From: Limnomonas spitsbergensis
Taxonomy: Eukaryota; Chlorophyta; Chlorophyceae; Chlamydomonadales
DNA length: 64,000 bases
Direction: 5' to 3'
Assembly (NCBI GenBank): GCA_037349105.1
Contig: JAYJMM010000124.1
Span: 6,494,001-6,558,000, forward strand
Shown piece by piece: positions 1-11,617 of the stretch; the stretch's first letter is position 1; each line of letters starts with the position of its first letter. A model generated the notes under the pieces. That model saw only the letters and a list, made by a program, of their open reading frames with translations. It ran no database searches and was not told the DNA's origin. The translations under genes and the position numbers were made by a program.

Positions 1-1235
1 GAGGAGGCGGTGGAGGAGAGGACAAGGAACGAGGGACATAGGGAGCATGGTGGAGGAGAGGAGGAGCAACGAAGTAGGAACGGCTGGGACAGTGGAGTAG
101 GTTTGGGCTGGGACGAGGACGAGGGACGAGGACGAGGGACGAGGGAGGGTGCTGAGAGAGGATGGGAGAAGCCGAAGAGGAGATGGCGTGGGGCATGGAC
201 GTGGTGGTCAAGGACGTAGGGGACTGTGGAGAACCGGGCAAGGTACGTAGTCGAGAGCAAGGCGGGAGAGAGACCGTGGAGGAGTGTCGATGTCATGGCG
301 GTCAGTGGGCAATATCCAGCATGAGCTGGAGCTGCATGGAACATGAGTGGGTGTCAAGGGCATGGAGTCGACTGGTACGAAATTATCGGAGGGCATGAGC
401 CAGCAAGGACATTTCGAGGGGAAGACACCAGAACGAGGATGAGGTTGGTGAAGACGATGGAGACTTGATAGGATCAGTGAACCGAAGGGAAGAACTGAGG
501 GTCGTGAGACGAAAGGCTGAGGTGGACGGACGAGGCAGGGAGTTCCGGGGGCATGTGCCGCCGTGCCGGCAGGGAGCTGCATGGGAAGTCGACAGTCGTG
601 AGGAAAGTCAAAGATACAGAAAAATCGAAGAGCGGTAGCCAGTAAGAATTTCCAGGAGACGATAGTGGTGTCTAGGGTCGGATCAGTGAAGACCGCGAGG
701 CGAAGGGACGAGGGGTAACGAGGGAGACGAAGACGATGGGACGGTGGGACTAGAAGACGATGGGGACAAGGGTGAAAGCGTCAACAGTTGTACACGCTGT
801 TTCTGAGATCGTTGCCATCGGGTAGTACAAACTCGGGCAGCGCCACTCAGCGCTTTGTTGCAGTGGACCTGCCATGGAGGGCAGATGCTGACGAGGATAG
901 GGGGCAGACACTGGCCGTGCGGCCATGTTCGAAGGAGCAGAAACATTTCCGCATGGCAGCGCGGAGATGCGTTCGATGTGACAGAGGCGACGAGGGAATA
1001 TGGGCAACGAGGGGCAGAGATGTCGAAGGGACGGGGATTCAGAGGGGGGGACGGAGGCGGAGGTGACGAGGGAGGCAGAGATGACGAGGTAGGGGGGCCG
1101 AGGTGACGAGGGAGCAGGGATGACGAGGATGCAGAAGAGAGGCGATGTTGACAAGGTGACGATATGGCAGAGGATGTCGATGGTCGAGGCAAGGTGAAGG
1201 GTCGAAGGATCGTAGACGGAGCTCGGAAACCAGTT
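1..1235. other. Purine-rich region, no gene recognised
   Basis: The + strand is rich in GAGG/GACGAGG-type words, which keeps several frames open on both strands (for example 683-1351 on the minus strand). The resulting peptides are low-complexity Ser/Pro/Leu or Gly/Arg/Glu runs without a recognisable domain. It may be degenerate transposon sequence joined to the fold-back structure to its right. I see no splice-consistent gene. Confidence 0.5.
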
Positions 1236-1343
1236 GAAAGGAATCTAAGTTCTGGCTGATGACTGGTATGGACACAGAGAGCTGGGATCAGAGAGCGTTC
1301 AAGAGGCGGAGAGCCGGAGAGGTGGCAACGTAGAATTACAAAG

Positions 1344-1607
1344 GGTGGCACACTAGTTCGTCAGGCTAAGGCAAGGAGAATGACAGTGGTGGCACACTAG
1401 TTCGTAAGACTAGGGCAAGGAGAATGACAGTGGTGGCACACTAGTTCGTAAGACTAGGGCAAGGAGAATGATAGTGGTGGCACACTAGTTCGTAAGACTA
1501 GGGCAAGGAGAATGACAGTGGTGGCACACTAGTTCGTAAGACTAGGGCAAGGAGAATGACAGTGGTGGCACACTAGTTCGTAAGACTAGGGCAAAGAAAA
1601 AGGCAGA
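1344..1607 (+). repeat. 44-bp tandem repeat, six copies
   Basis: Units begin with GGTGGCACACTAGTTCGT at 1344, 1388, 1432, 1476, 1520 and 1564, exactly 44 bp apart. The first unit differs from the rest (TCAGGCTAAGG instead of TAAGACTAGGG) and is the one shared with the inverted arm. The array ends just upstream of a TATA motif, as U3 repeats do in LTRs, but that function is inferred. Confidence 0.92.
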
Positions 1608-1615
1608 AGGCCTAG

Positions 1616-1690
1616 TATAAATAGAGAGACACGAGAGGGTTCAACTGCCGTAGGAAGATCAACGTTCAACTTCAAACTACCGAAGGTAAG
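1616..1690 (+). promoter_or_regulatory. Possible promoter: TATAAATA plus downstream splice donor
   Basis: TATAAATA lies at 1616-1623, immediately after the 44-bp repeat array. A consensus 5' splice site (AAG|GTAAGT) follows at about 1686, the layout of a core promoter plus short leader exon. No coding exon could be joined to it, so it may be the promoter of the fold-back element rather than of a host gene. Confidence 0.35.
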
Positions 1691-1907
1691 TCTAGTCGAC
1701 AGGTTAACTACCGAACGACCGGGAAGGGTGAAACCCTTACAGCTGACCACCCTTACCACTGTCATTCTCCTTGCCTTAGCCTGACGAACTAGTGTGCCAC
1801 CCTTTGTAATTCTACGTTGCCACCTCTCCGGCTCTCCGCCTCTTGAACGCTCTCTGATCCCAGCTCTCTGTGTCCATACCAGTCAGCCAGAACTTAGATT
1901 CCTTTCA

Positions 1908-2843
1908 TGTGTCACCCAACACTTCTGAAGCTGGTATGCTCAAGCCATTTTTGGTGGCAGCATGTCTTTGGCGACATGAGGTTTTCATCAGGTCACCGTT
2001 TTTTTGTGACTGGTAGCTCTGTTAAGGTTCCCGGGCTCAGCTAGTTTGTCTTACGTCTTCGATACCTGGAACAGTTGGGAGGTTGTATGAAGCCCAAACT
2101 CCATATTGTCACTCAATGGAATGTTTAAATATCTTTGCCTAATTTGAGCCGAAGATGGCAACCTTAACTGTTGTAATGTCTTTGTTTTGGCTGGCAGTGC
2201 CAGCAATACTGGGGAGACAAGACGGCGGGGACCGACGGCCTGTTGGACGGTACAAGCTAAAACGCATGTCTCTTGGTGCAAGACAGATATATCAGCAAGG
2301 CATAAAGTCATCCCGTACTCACAGCCGCACCCATCGTCGGGTAAAAACATTGGATTTATTACAATTAATGACCTGTACTAGCCTGTACACTCTGGCGCTC
2401 AGTTAGTAAATAGTGCATCTATATGTTTTTACACACCATCATAATTAATGATGCATGGGGAAAATGCCTGTTGACTGGTTCGGACACTTACTACTGTGAC
2501 AGCGAGCCATACACAAGTGACCTCCCTGGGCAACCAACCAACCAAAAACTTGTGGCACGGCAATGAACCCCACAGAGATCCAACTTGGAAGAGGAGAGAC
2601 AAAGCAATGCCAAATATGTTACTAGTCTAAATTCAGAAAACACCAACAAATGCATCACGGTCTTGTACCAGTACACAAATTTCCGGTATCAACAATTACA
2701 CCAATCTGTCTAATCTAATATTTCCAGTCAGTCCGTTGTCGTACCTCGGGAGCAAACCGGCAAAATAATGGAATTTATTGGAATTGTGTCCCTACCAGAT
2801 TCCTCTGTTTGCAAGCTTAACCCATGCCACCCATACCAGACCC
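1908..2843. other. Intergenic region 3' of the FHA-BRCT gene
   Basis: No gene seen. It holds one copy of SINE-like family 4 (2450-2585) and AT-richer DNA that would be the 3' flank of the minus-strand FHA-BRCT gene ending at 2844. Confidence 0.5.
2450..2585 (-). repeat. SINE-like family 4, copy 1
   Basis: Diverged copy of the element also seen at 13008-13170 and 60083-60262. Shared landmarks in order are a GATGCATG word, a GACTGGTTCGG/AACCGGTACAAG segment, CCCTGGGCAACCAACCA, and GGCAATGAACCCC. On the minus strand the last segment reads as a tRNA-like B-box (GGTTCATT). Confidence 0.6.
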
Positions 2844-5800
2844 TTAGCATTTGAATATTGGATTGCTCATTTCCAGCTTCCCACGAAGCACGCCCATGAT
2901 GAGCGTGTCCCGGCTGAACACTGGCGTTCCTGTCTTGAATTTCCTCTGGGCCCACGCCTTATCCTCTGCAACACCGAAAACGATGCAGGCCGCAGCTCTG
3001 CCTGCCTCTGCCGATATGAGCAGCCCGCCAGCATGGCCGATGATTAGTGGCAGGGCCAAGGGATCTGTCTCGCTCCGCAGCAGATGGGGTGCCAGCACGC
3101 AATGGAGGGCTGCAGCAGGACAGCAAGCCATCATCCGTCAGAGACGCACAAGCTACCTTCCATCAGCTTTTTCAGCTTGGGCATCGCAGTATTTATAAAT
3201 GGACAAAGAGATCATCAAGAAGCTATGCTTGGCCCGGCAGCTGCAGCCTCCCCACGTCCAACGTCTCATTCACTGCCCTCCCCCACATCTCCCTCGAAAG
3301 CGTTAGGGTTCCCCCTCCCTCCCCCCCACATCGTCTGCCATCACTTGAGTTCCCCCTCCCCCCCCCCCACCTCGTTTGCCATCATAAGAGTTTCCCCCTT
3401 CCCCCCACCTCGCTTGCCATTATTAGAGTTCCCCCCTCCCCCCCACCCACCTCGTTTGCCATCAGGCGCATCCTTGTCCTTGACCTCCAGCACCCTGCCT
3501 TGCAACTGGACGTGGTGATAGCTAATCCACGCGTTGAACCTGAGCTCCTTCTCCTTGCGCTCATCCCGGGCAATATGCTGATCCGTGACACGGAGGAGGG
3601 TGCCGCTCTGTCTGCAGGCATCCACCCAAGTGGGGCTGACCAGCGGGCGGCCAGCAGCCAGTGCCAGCAACGTCTTGAGGGAATGTTTGAAGCTACCTGT
3701 GTCACAATATGATGCATTATTTTACTGTTCGTCCATAAAGTAAATAAATAAGTAATCAAATGGGATGCCATGATCACTGTATCGTCGTACATTTTGCCTT
3801 CACGTTTCCCCCGTATCTAACTAAGGCTCCTCAAGTCCTCAAGATGTTGCCTCCGGTGGCTTGTTTTAACACCATACATTCAAATAGCCTTCCCTCAAAA
3901 CCCTAAAACCCTCAACACACCATGGGCCAGCAACAGGTGTGTGAAGTCGTGGTCGTCCTCTTCCGCCAGCCTGCCTTTCAGCTTCGACACCATCGTCTTG
4001 GCACTTTTCAAGTCTTGGTCGTTCACTGACTTGGAGACAGCCAACACGAGCCGGGAGCCAGCAGATTGATTGCCACTACCGCCATCATCCTGCGAAGATG
4101 CAGGGTGCGCCGCGAGGCTGACCCTGCCACGTGCGGCGCGGGTGGACGGTGGGCTGGCATCAGCCACATCTGCGGGGGGCTGCGACGGAATGGGCGTGGC
4201 GGCGCGCTGGTCTCTTCCAGACTCATTTCCTGTGCCAGCCATTGTGTGTGCTAGCTGTCCCAAAGGAGGCGCATGCGTTTCCTCCAGCTTCACACTTCCC
4301 CTGGTCCTGCCCAGCCCGTCAGCGCAGGGCCTTGACGGCCCCAAACCCCGCCTGTCTCCCTGCGAGGCACGCCCCTCTGCCGGCCGCCCCGACACCTCCG
4401 CTTCAATCCGCGGGGCAGCAAGCCCTGCTCCGCCGAGTGATCGGGCTGAGGAGCAATGACGTTTGCTGGACCGCCGCCCGCATTCAAGCTCCTGTGCAGG
4501 CATGTCTGCATCAGATGTGGCATTGCAGCCCACCCTCTCATGCTCGCTCTGCGCCCTTCCCTGCTCCCGCATTTCCCTCTCCCGCACTTCCATGTCTTGC
4601 CCCTGCTCGTCCCTCTCACTCTCCTTCCGTTCCCTTTCCTGCTGTTCCCTTTCTTTCTCCCTCTCTCGCTCTTCCCTCTCCCGCTGATCACACTCCGTGG
4701 GCTTGTCGGAAGCCTCTCCTGCGGGCAACCCCGCATTCAAGCCAGTCTCACGCTTCACCCGAATTGCCGCCCCCTCTGTTTTGATATCCCTGCCTCGGCT
4801 GGTTCGACGAAACCCAGCTGCAGCAGGCGCGGCTGTAACCGCTGCATGCACCGCCTCCGGAGGCTCGAGCTTTGTTGGGGTGAACGGCAAGGGCGGCGGG
4901 ACGGCCGAGGCAACACGTCGACCGCGCTGCGCACGCGCCCCAGCGGGGGGCATCACTGGTGTTATCACAGCACCAAGCGTCCCAGCTGCTGGCGCCTCGG
5001 GTGCAAGAGATCCCTCCCGGGATGAAGCAGCTCTTCTCCTGCCTCGGGCCTTACCCTTGCCTGCTGGTTTTGGAGGCGAAGGGTCCTGTCTCTTCCTCTT
5101 TCCACCCCTCGCTTCCCACCCAGCCTTGCTCACGTTTGCCCGAACGTCCCTGCGGCTGCGGCCAGCCAACGTTCCCTCACACTCAAGGCCAGGTTCGCCA
5201 GCGCTCTTCCCCCGATCTGCACAGATTGGCGCCTCTGCAACAGCCATCTGCACGGCCAACATCCTCCCCACTCCCTTCATGGGGCTACCCAGTGCCAGGT
5301 AGTCCAGGGCATCAGCCGCGGCCTACAAGCCCAGCAGGGCAAGAAAATAAAAAGTGTGTGAGAGAGACAGTGACAAAGAGAGTGTGAGAGAATCAAAACA
5401 GAAGGCTTCCGGCTTCAGCTCCTGCCTGCACACCCAGCAAGAAAAGAAAAATGTGTGTGACAGAGACAGTGAGAGAATCAAAACAGCAGGTCTCAGGCTT
5501 CAGCTCCTGCCTGCACACCCAGCAAGAAAAGAAAAATGTGTGTGACACAGACAGTGAGAGAATCAAAACAGCAGGTCTCAGGCTTCAGCTCCTGCCTGCA
5601 CACCCAGCAAGAAAAGAAAAATGTGTGTGACAGAGACAGTGAGACATTCAAAACAGCAGGTCTCAGGCTTCAGCTCCTGCCTGCACACCCAGCGGAGAAA
5701 AAGGGATGCTGTTCGGTGCAGGGTGAGATGAAGTGAGGAAAAGTGAGAGAGACCAAGAGATATAGGGTAAGTTTGGAAAGGGCAGGCACCTGCACCAGCG

Positions 5801-8800
5801 ACTAGTAAAACAAGGAGAGAGGCAACATCTTCCATCCACTCCGGGCTGAAACTCTCCATCCAGTGCGGGGTGAGACCTTTATCCTATAATCCCTCCACCT
5901 CCTGTGCGTTTACACCCTTCATGCTAAAGGGTGTAAATTTCCACGCATCACAGGCTACTCAGGCAGGCAGGCAGGCAGGCAACTCATAACTCTTTCACCG
6001 GTTGTGGGGTGAAACTAAACACTCTTAACCCTTCTTTTGGTTGCAGGTGAAATCCTCAAACCTAGCTCTTCCACTGAAGCAGGTATACTGTATATCTCAA
6101 TGTCATGTATACGTTTGTACGGCGCATAAGCGAGACACCGTATACGTAGAAGGGGGCAAATATGATCTTAGACACCCTAAAACGAGCTGTGAATTTGCAG
6201 ACCCTGGATCTGTTCCTACCACAAGCTACGGGGCTCAATTCTGCTGTTCACTAATACATAAAGCACAACACGTATTCAGGCTACCGGCATCTTGACAGGT
6301 ATATACGGCGCATATGCAAATATGTGCCCTATACGAGACCCCTCCCCCACATCTGCCCCTCTTCCAGCATCTTCCTCTTACCTGTGTCCCCGACCCAGGT
6401 ATGGATCTGCTGCTGAGGGCCGGGCTGTCTGAACTGGCCACCAGCCCCATCCGCTGCATGTGCGTTCTGGGAGGCTGACAGCCGGTACCAGCCGCCACAC
6501 CGGCACCAGCAGCCGGGGCCCTCATCGCCATAGGCACGGCCTCGGCCGGGGCCGTGGAGTCGGGCAGCTGCTTCCAGGACAAGTCCTGCGCCTTATGCGG
6601 TACAGCAGCGGGCGCTGGCCCCCCATGTGCTGGCTGTGAGGCTGATACCTGCTCCTCTGATAAGGAAGGAGCCAGCACGGACAACATCCGACTTGCCGCC
6701 GCAAGCGCCAAACGGAGCTGCGATTGCGGGATGTTGCCGAGGCTGTCCAAAGCGGCCGAAGAGCCACACGGGAGGTGGTCTGTGGCGGTGGGCAAGCTGC
6801 GCTCAGACTGCGCCTGCTGCTCAGGTTCCACACAACCCGGCTCCTCCACTCCAAGCGGGGACAGACCCGGCCCCCTGCTACTCACCGCTCTAAGCGGGGC
6901 AGGGGCGCGCCTCGCGCCACTCTCCGCCCCAAGCGGCACCTCTCCATCCCCCTCAATGCTGCACAGCTTTGACGGCGTATGTAGTGCCTGCTGCACCTCC
7001 TCCTCCGCCTCATCCTCCACCCTTTCGGACATGACGGTGTCATCGGGACTCTCCGGAGCCATGACCACACCTGATGCATGGGCAGGGTCACTGCAAGGTG
7101 TGTCGTCCCCTATCACCGCCGTTGCCATGGCCACCGCCGGGCCTTGAATGGCAACCAGGCCCTGACAGCCAGACGGCTCGGCGGGCCTCGCACCAGCTGC
7201 CGCTGCCGCGACGTGTGCCGGCTGTAGGCTGTCCACCGGAGGCTCAGCACCCGCGGCGGAGGGCGCTGCATGCGCCTGCGGGCTATACAACAGAGGCTGC
7301 CCTTCTCCCTCCAGCAAAGGCCCCGCATGGCCATCCTCCTCGTCAAACGGTGATGGGTCGGACAGGATCTGCAACAGAGGCATGTGCGCGGCGACCCTGC
7401 CCTGGCCAGCCTTGGGGAGAGAAACGGTGAATTGTATGGCCGAAGCGGCAGGTTGCTGACATGAGGTGCCAGGCAGGGCCTCTATCCCCCCCGGGTCGTC
7501 TCCACAGGTCTGTCTCTCGGTGTCCCCCGGGCCTGACCGCTGCCCCTGAAGCCGCTCCCTCAGCTGATCGGCCCTCGTGCATTCAGCAAATGGCAGGTCC
7601 AGTATCTGGGTGGCTTCGAACCGCATCTGTGGATCCACCGCTTGCGTCTCTAAGAGCGGGATGGTGGGCGGGCAGCTCCCCGCTCCCGCTGGTGCTAATG
7701 CTGCAGCCTCTACTCCTGCTGCTACAGCTGTTGCTCTTGCTGCTGCTGATCCTTCTTCTTCTTCCTCAGCTGCTGCCGCTGCTGCTGGCGGTGAGGTGCT
7801 GCACCTACCACCACCCAGCCACGCTGCCCCCAGGATCTCGCTAGGCAAGCCGCATGCAGGCGATGGCTCCCGCTGCTGCTGTTGCAGCGTGCGGGGAGGG
7901 TCCGCTGTCGGCTGCTGCTGTGCAGCTGCCTGACAAGCTCTGACTGCAGCTGCCTGGACCAGCCCCAGCTGCCAGGAGCTGCTGCCCGGCACACCTCTGA
8001 ATGACCGCAAGCCACCTGCAGTGACAGAAGGTAATGCAGCAGCATAAGCAGCCGCAGCCGCCGCCCCCGCCGCCAATTCCTCCTCCATCTCCTCGTCCTG
8101 GCTGCACAGAATCACTTCGTGGCCACTCCCTGCAGTATTTGAGTGCACAGCATCCGCGAAAGGGTGGGATTCAGCTGGCTGCGGCGAGGCGTAAAATGCC
8201 ACTGGGGGACACTGCTCCCCCTGACCTGCCACAGATCCCGGTGCACCTGTGTGATCTCCTGCTGGGTGCGACGCAGCATCCCAATCCCTGATATGGCGCT
8301 GTTCCACCGCCCCCTCGTCTGCCACGAGCCCCGGTGCGACCTCCAAGACAGCTGTGAGTGCGAGGTGGCTTCTGTCCAACCAGTCGGCGGCAGCTTCTGC
8401 GAGGGAGGTGTCCTGGCAGGCCCGCGCCAGCGCCTCGGCCGCCGGGAAAGGCCAGCCGCCGCTCCCTCCAGCCACAGCCATGTGTGCATGGTGCGGTACG
8501 TGGTGCGGTGCGTGGTGGGGTGCATGGTGCGGTGCATGGTGATGTGAGAGGTGAGGCTCTTGGCCATTGTTCAAAATGGCGTGGGCTTGGCTCCCGCCGC
8601 CGTCGCCGCCGAGGGGATCCCACACGCTGTCTTGGCTGGGGCCGGTGTCGGGCAGCGAGGATTCAACTTTGTAAAAGTGAACGGTGTAGACTGCGGAGCC
8701 AAACCGGACATGCTGACCGGTAGACACAGCGGTGCGGTCGTCCGTCTTGAGCTGATGCCACGTATCCGGCCTGCCATCTGGGCTGATCCACGTCTGCAAG

Positions 8801-11617
8801 AAGAAGAGACGTCAGTCCCTATGTTAATTTGGTGCGCTCTGTTTCTCTTTGCTCAAAGTTTGAAGAAAGTTCTGAATGGAGCCACCACGACAACAACCAG
8901 GGAACCCAGAAAGAGGATTGACTTTGTCGTCCCAACTTCTTTGGTTAACACTTTCCCTGCTGGGCCTTCCACTTACCTTATACGGTTGTTTAGTTTGTTG
9001 CCGACCTCTGACTTGGACTTTTGACTCTGACTCTTGGTTCCGACTGTGAAGTGGCCTCTAAATCTGACATGGTTAAGTTTCAGTTTTTGGGCTCGGTAGA
9101 TGTTAACAGGTTCTGCTGTGAGCGCTAGTTTGGGGATTCTGATTCCCCTTCCTCTATTTCTTTTACTGTTCTGTACATTGCCCAAGTGTCTCCTGTTGCG
9201 TGTTTTAGTTTCTTTCTGTGCTAGTTTCTGCTGCTGGTGTTGCCCATGCTTGCTCTGTCTGGCCCATTCGAAAAAGGATTTGAGTGTATGCGTTAACTTC
9301 GTAACAAGAAAACCCCTCGATATTATATAAATTGTTGCAAAGCCCGAGGAGCTTCACCCCATCGAATGACAGATGGACCTGCCCATGCCTTTGCCCATGC
9401 CAAGCAATGGGCAAGAGACTGTCGATTCCAGTTTCCATCCGGGACACAACAGTAATGGGATGCCTTGGGACAGGTTGCAGGAAACAGTTGGGGTTTAGGC
9501 CCTGGTAAAGACAAAGGTTCGGGTTATAGCAAGAATCGTAGCTGAGGACCATGTTGAGGACTGTGTGCTGCTTTATGCGCTGCATGGCGTGGACATTGCA
9601 TGGAGGGCTTCAACCGCTCGACTTACGATGCGACAGGTTTCCTCTTCAGTGAAGAAACCGTTGTTTAAAAGAAAAAAAGGCCTTATGCGTGGGTGAGCAT
9701 GAGATATATTGTGTAGATGAATGTGAGGGGCATGGGTGTGCAAGTGACCACTGTGTCAGAGGAGGCGATGGATTTGGGTTTGCATGAGAGCCAGTGAGGA
9801 GGAGCTTGTCAGGCGCAGGCCCATACCCTAGCCCCGGTCTATGCCAAAGCCTGAGACTGTCATCTAGAGGTTGGGGAGTATATGCCAATCGACGCGCAAC
9901 AACAATACCGGTTTGAAGCTTTGGGACACGTTTCCTTTGAGCTTGCTTTTCGTTTCCTGTCGTCCACAGTCTGCCTATCTTGCAAGCTCAAAAAAATGTG
10001 ATTGTGCTCCATGATTTTGCGATGCAACACTCCTTTAGTTTTAGATTAAACTCTGTCTTATGCACTGAACCAGCAGCCATTCTGAGGCGAACTTATGCAA
10101 GGAAACCACTGGAAACCAAATACAGTAGAGACAGCACCCCTCAGTATTATATAAAAGGCCTGTCACGGGAGGGGCTGACAGTGCCAGCTAAGGGCAGCAG
10201 TCTCATTGTAGGTGAATGTTGCCTAACTGAATTGGCCTAAGGTGCAACTTTCAAAGTTGTGGACAAAAACACCAAAGAGCAGCAGTCTCACAGCTTTGTA
10301 AAACTTGCCGCTGGCGCGAAATTCAAAACTGAACTACCGGGAATGTCGCCCAAGGGCCCAACCTCATCCTATCTGTAAACACTTTCCGGGCCTGCATTTA
10401 TCAAAAACCTCTAGAGAGTGAAGAAGCGTTATAAAAGGAATAGGCACCTTCATAGCATTCAACCTGTTGTACAGATAGAAGGGGAACTGGGAAAGTACAA
10501 TGTGGGCAAGGACCATCCCGTGATGCACTCACATGGTTCAGACTTCTTAAGTCCTTGATAGCACAGTAGGCACCTGAGTCCTCCAAGAAAATGACAGCGT
10601 GCTTCCTGGACAAGCTCTTGTCTGGAATGAAGGTGCCTGCATCACGCACATCAGGCGGATGCGTGCAATATAGGTCCAGGCTTGGTCCCCATCGACACAG
10701 TCAGGGTGCACAGCGGCCAGTCAAACGTGGTATGGTGCAGAATAAAATATACATTGGTCGTGCTACACACACATTGGGGGGATGCGGAGAATGTGTGGGA
10801 AGGAGACACAGCACAGAGAAAAAGGGAGAAGACGCCATGGCAAGGTGTGGTCTTGAATGAAGGTGCCTACACCAGTGTTTCTTCCAGTGCACACTAGGGC
10901 GCACCACCCTGGGCAGGATGCTGGGCAGCCACCTAGGGGCAGTCTAGGGGCAGTCTAGGGGCAGCCACCTAGGGGCAGTCTAGGGGCAGTCTAGGGGCAG
11001 CCACCTAGGGGCAGTCTAGGGGCAGTCACCTAGGGGCAGTCACCTAGGGGCAGCCACCTAGGATGCTGGGCAGCCACCTCGAGAGCCAACGGGGACCAAT
11101 TTGAGCAGGACGACAAACGACAGCTTGGGAAACAAGTCTTGCTGCGCCCGGCCCTCATAAGCATAGGTCGTGATGTAGCTGAATTGAAGCTGAAGCAGCT
11201 CAAAAACGGTGCCTCGCAGGCGCTGGAGGTATGTTTCAAAATAGCTCCATGGAATGCAACGTGGGAAACATTTCCGCAACACTGCAGCTTGATCTCGTAA
11301 CCAACCCAGGTCTTTCAGCCGCATCTTAGGAACTCATTATTCAGCAGAAATGTGTGTCATTTAGGTGGCAAGCGCAGCCGCTCACCATGCACTGGTTCGC
11401 TTTCCAACTGCTGCCTCAGCTCTTGCAAGACTGCAACCTCATCATTCTCAGGGTCTTGCCGGCCAACAAGATTTGCACCTGAGGAGGGCAATGGATTGGC
11501 AAGGGACCACAGTGGGGAGGATTCTCCTGCTGGACCAGGTTGGTTTGGAACCACCTTGGGCCTAGCTAGAGATACACTCGCTTGCCATGCAAAAACATGG
11601 GGGCATGCTTGAGCCAT
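2844..11617 (-). CDS. FHA / tandem-BRCT DNA damage mediator, MDC1/NBS1-like
   Basis: Six exons with agreeing phases: 11617-11386, 10636-10533, 8793-6382, 5322-3921, 3696-3451, 3109-2844; 1,553 aa, ATG at 11617, TAA at 2844. An FHA fold spans residues ~36-156: PLWSL then LVGR (~50-53), a long charged insertion, TFIPDKSLSRKHA (~79-91), DLRSLNHTW (canonical N-G-T is N-H-T), GQHVRFGSAVYTVHF. About 1,180 residues of Ala/Gln/Glu-rich linker follow with scattered SQ/TQ sites (ETQAVD, EATQILDL, LCSQDEE) as expected for ATM/ATR targets. BRCT1 (~1337-1420) has KLKGRLAEEDDHDFTHLL and PTWVDAC; BRCT2 (~1466-1550) has GHAGGLL and TPVFSRDTLIMGVLRGKLE. An N-terminal FHA with C-terminal BRCT pair is the MDC1 layout; the W-x-L start resembles NBS1. 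Inferred role: nuclear phospho-peptide-binding scaffold at DNA breaks. Confidence 0.82.
3298..3450 (-). repeat. Tandem copies of an exon end plus donor in FHA-BRCT intron 5
   Basis: Read on the minus strand, exon 5 ends GATGGCAAACGAG|GTGGG. The following intron contains three diverged copies of this block (ATGGCAAGCGAGGTGGG, ATGGCAAACGAGGTGGG, ATGGCAGACGATGTGGG), each followed by a G-run and a GGGAACTC-like word, spaced by roughly 50 bp. The donor is therefore followed by a series of near-identical decoys. Confidence 0.75.
5341..5700 (-). repeat. 85-bp tandem repeat next to an acceptor in the FHA-BRCT gene
   Basis: Exact 85-bp periodicity is seen (the AGCAAGAAAAG word at 5436, 5521 and 5606, and AGCGGAGAAA at 5691), plus a partial unit at 5341. 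On the minus strand each unit contains a pyrimidine run followed by TTGCTGGGTGTGCAG, which resembles the real acceptor of exon 4 just downstream (TTGCCCTGCTGGGCTTGTAG). The array thus looks like repeated copies of the 3' splice site region. Confidence 0.8.
8794..10532 (-). other. Intron 2 of the FHA-BRCT gene
   Basis: The 1.7-kb intron runs between the DLRSLNH exon (donor GTGAGT) and the TWISPDG exon (acceptor CTTCTTCTTGCAG). Nothing coding or repetitive was recognised in it; the short ORFs here are not conserved-looking. Confidence 0.6.
10905..11070 (+). repeat. Short tandem repeat GGGGCAGTCTA / GGGGCAGCCACCTA
   Basis: An irregular array of two interleaved words (GGGGCAGTCTA and GGGGCAGCCACCTA) lies within intron 1 of the FHA-BRCT gene. 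It abuts a SINE-like family 1 copy, whose end (GGGCAGCCACC) shares the same motif, so the array may have grown from the element terminus. Confidence 0.8.
11064..11196 (-). repeat. SINE-like family 1, copy 1
   Basis: Minus orientation relative to the 51 kb copy. Landmarks: GGGCAGCCACC, GGGGACCAA, the CTTGCTGCGCC block, and TAGGTCGTGATGTAGCTGAA near the other end. It inserts into intron 1 of the FHA-BRCT gene. Confidence 0.7.

Larger units (their letters stand above)
1236..1907. repeat. Fold-back structure: 155-bp inverted repeat arms
   Basis: Bases 1236-1390 reappear in reverse complement at 1755-1907 with near-perfect identity; the one clear difference is a 3-bp indel in the sequence GGCTGATGACTGG. 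The 364-bp spacer holds more copies of a 44-bp direct repeat and a TATA motif. It could be a foldback transposon, two inverted LTR-like fragments, or a promoter-flanking rearrangement. No transposase or gag/pol coding is visible beside it. Confidence 0.85.

Noticed and set aside
683..1351. 222-aa minus-strand ORF next to the fold-back
   Set aside because: Ser/Pro/Leu low-complexity product of a purine-rich strand; it overlaps the inverted repeat arm and no family or splice context supports it.
1344..1607. CRISPR array
   Set aside because: The 44-bp repeats are contiguous without unique spacers, and the sequence is a eukaryotic nuclear genome.
4131..4784. 217-aa plus-strand ORF
   Set aside because: It is antisense to the 1.4-kb linker/BRCT exon of the FHA-BRCT gene; the peptide is a Pro/Ser-rich mirror of the charged minus-strand coding sequence and has no domain.
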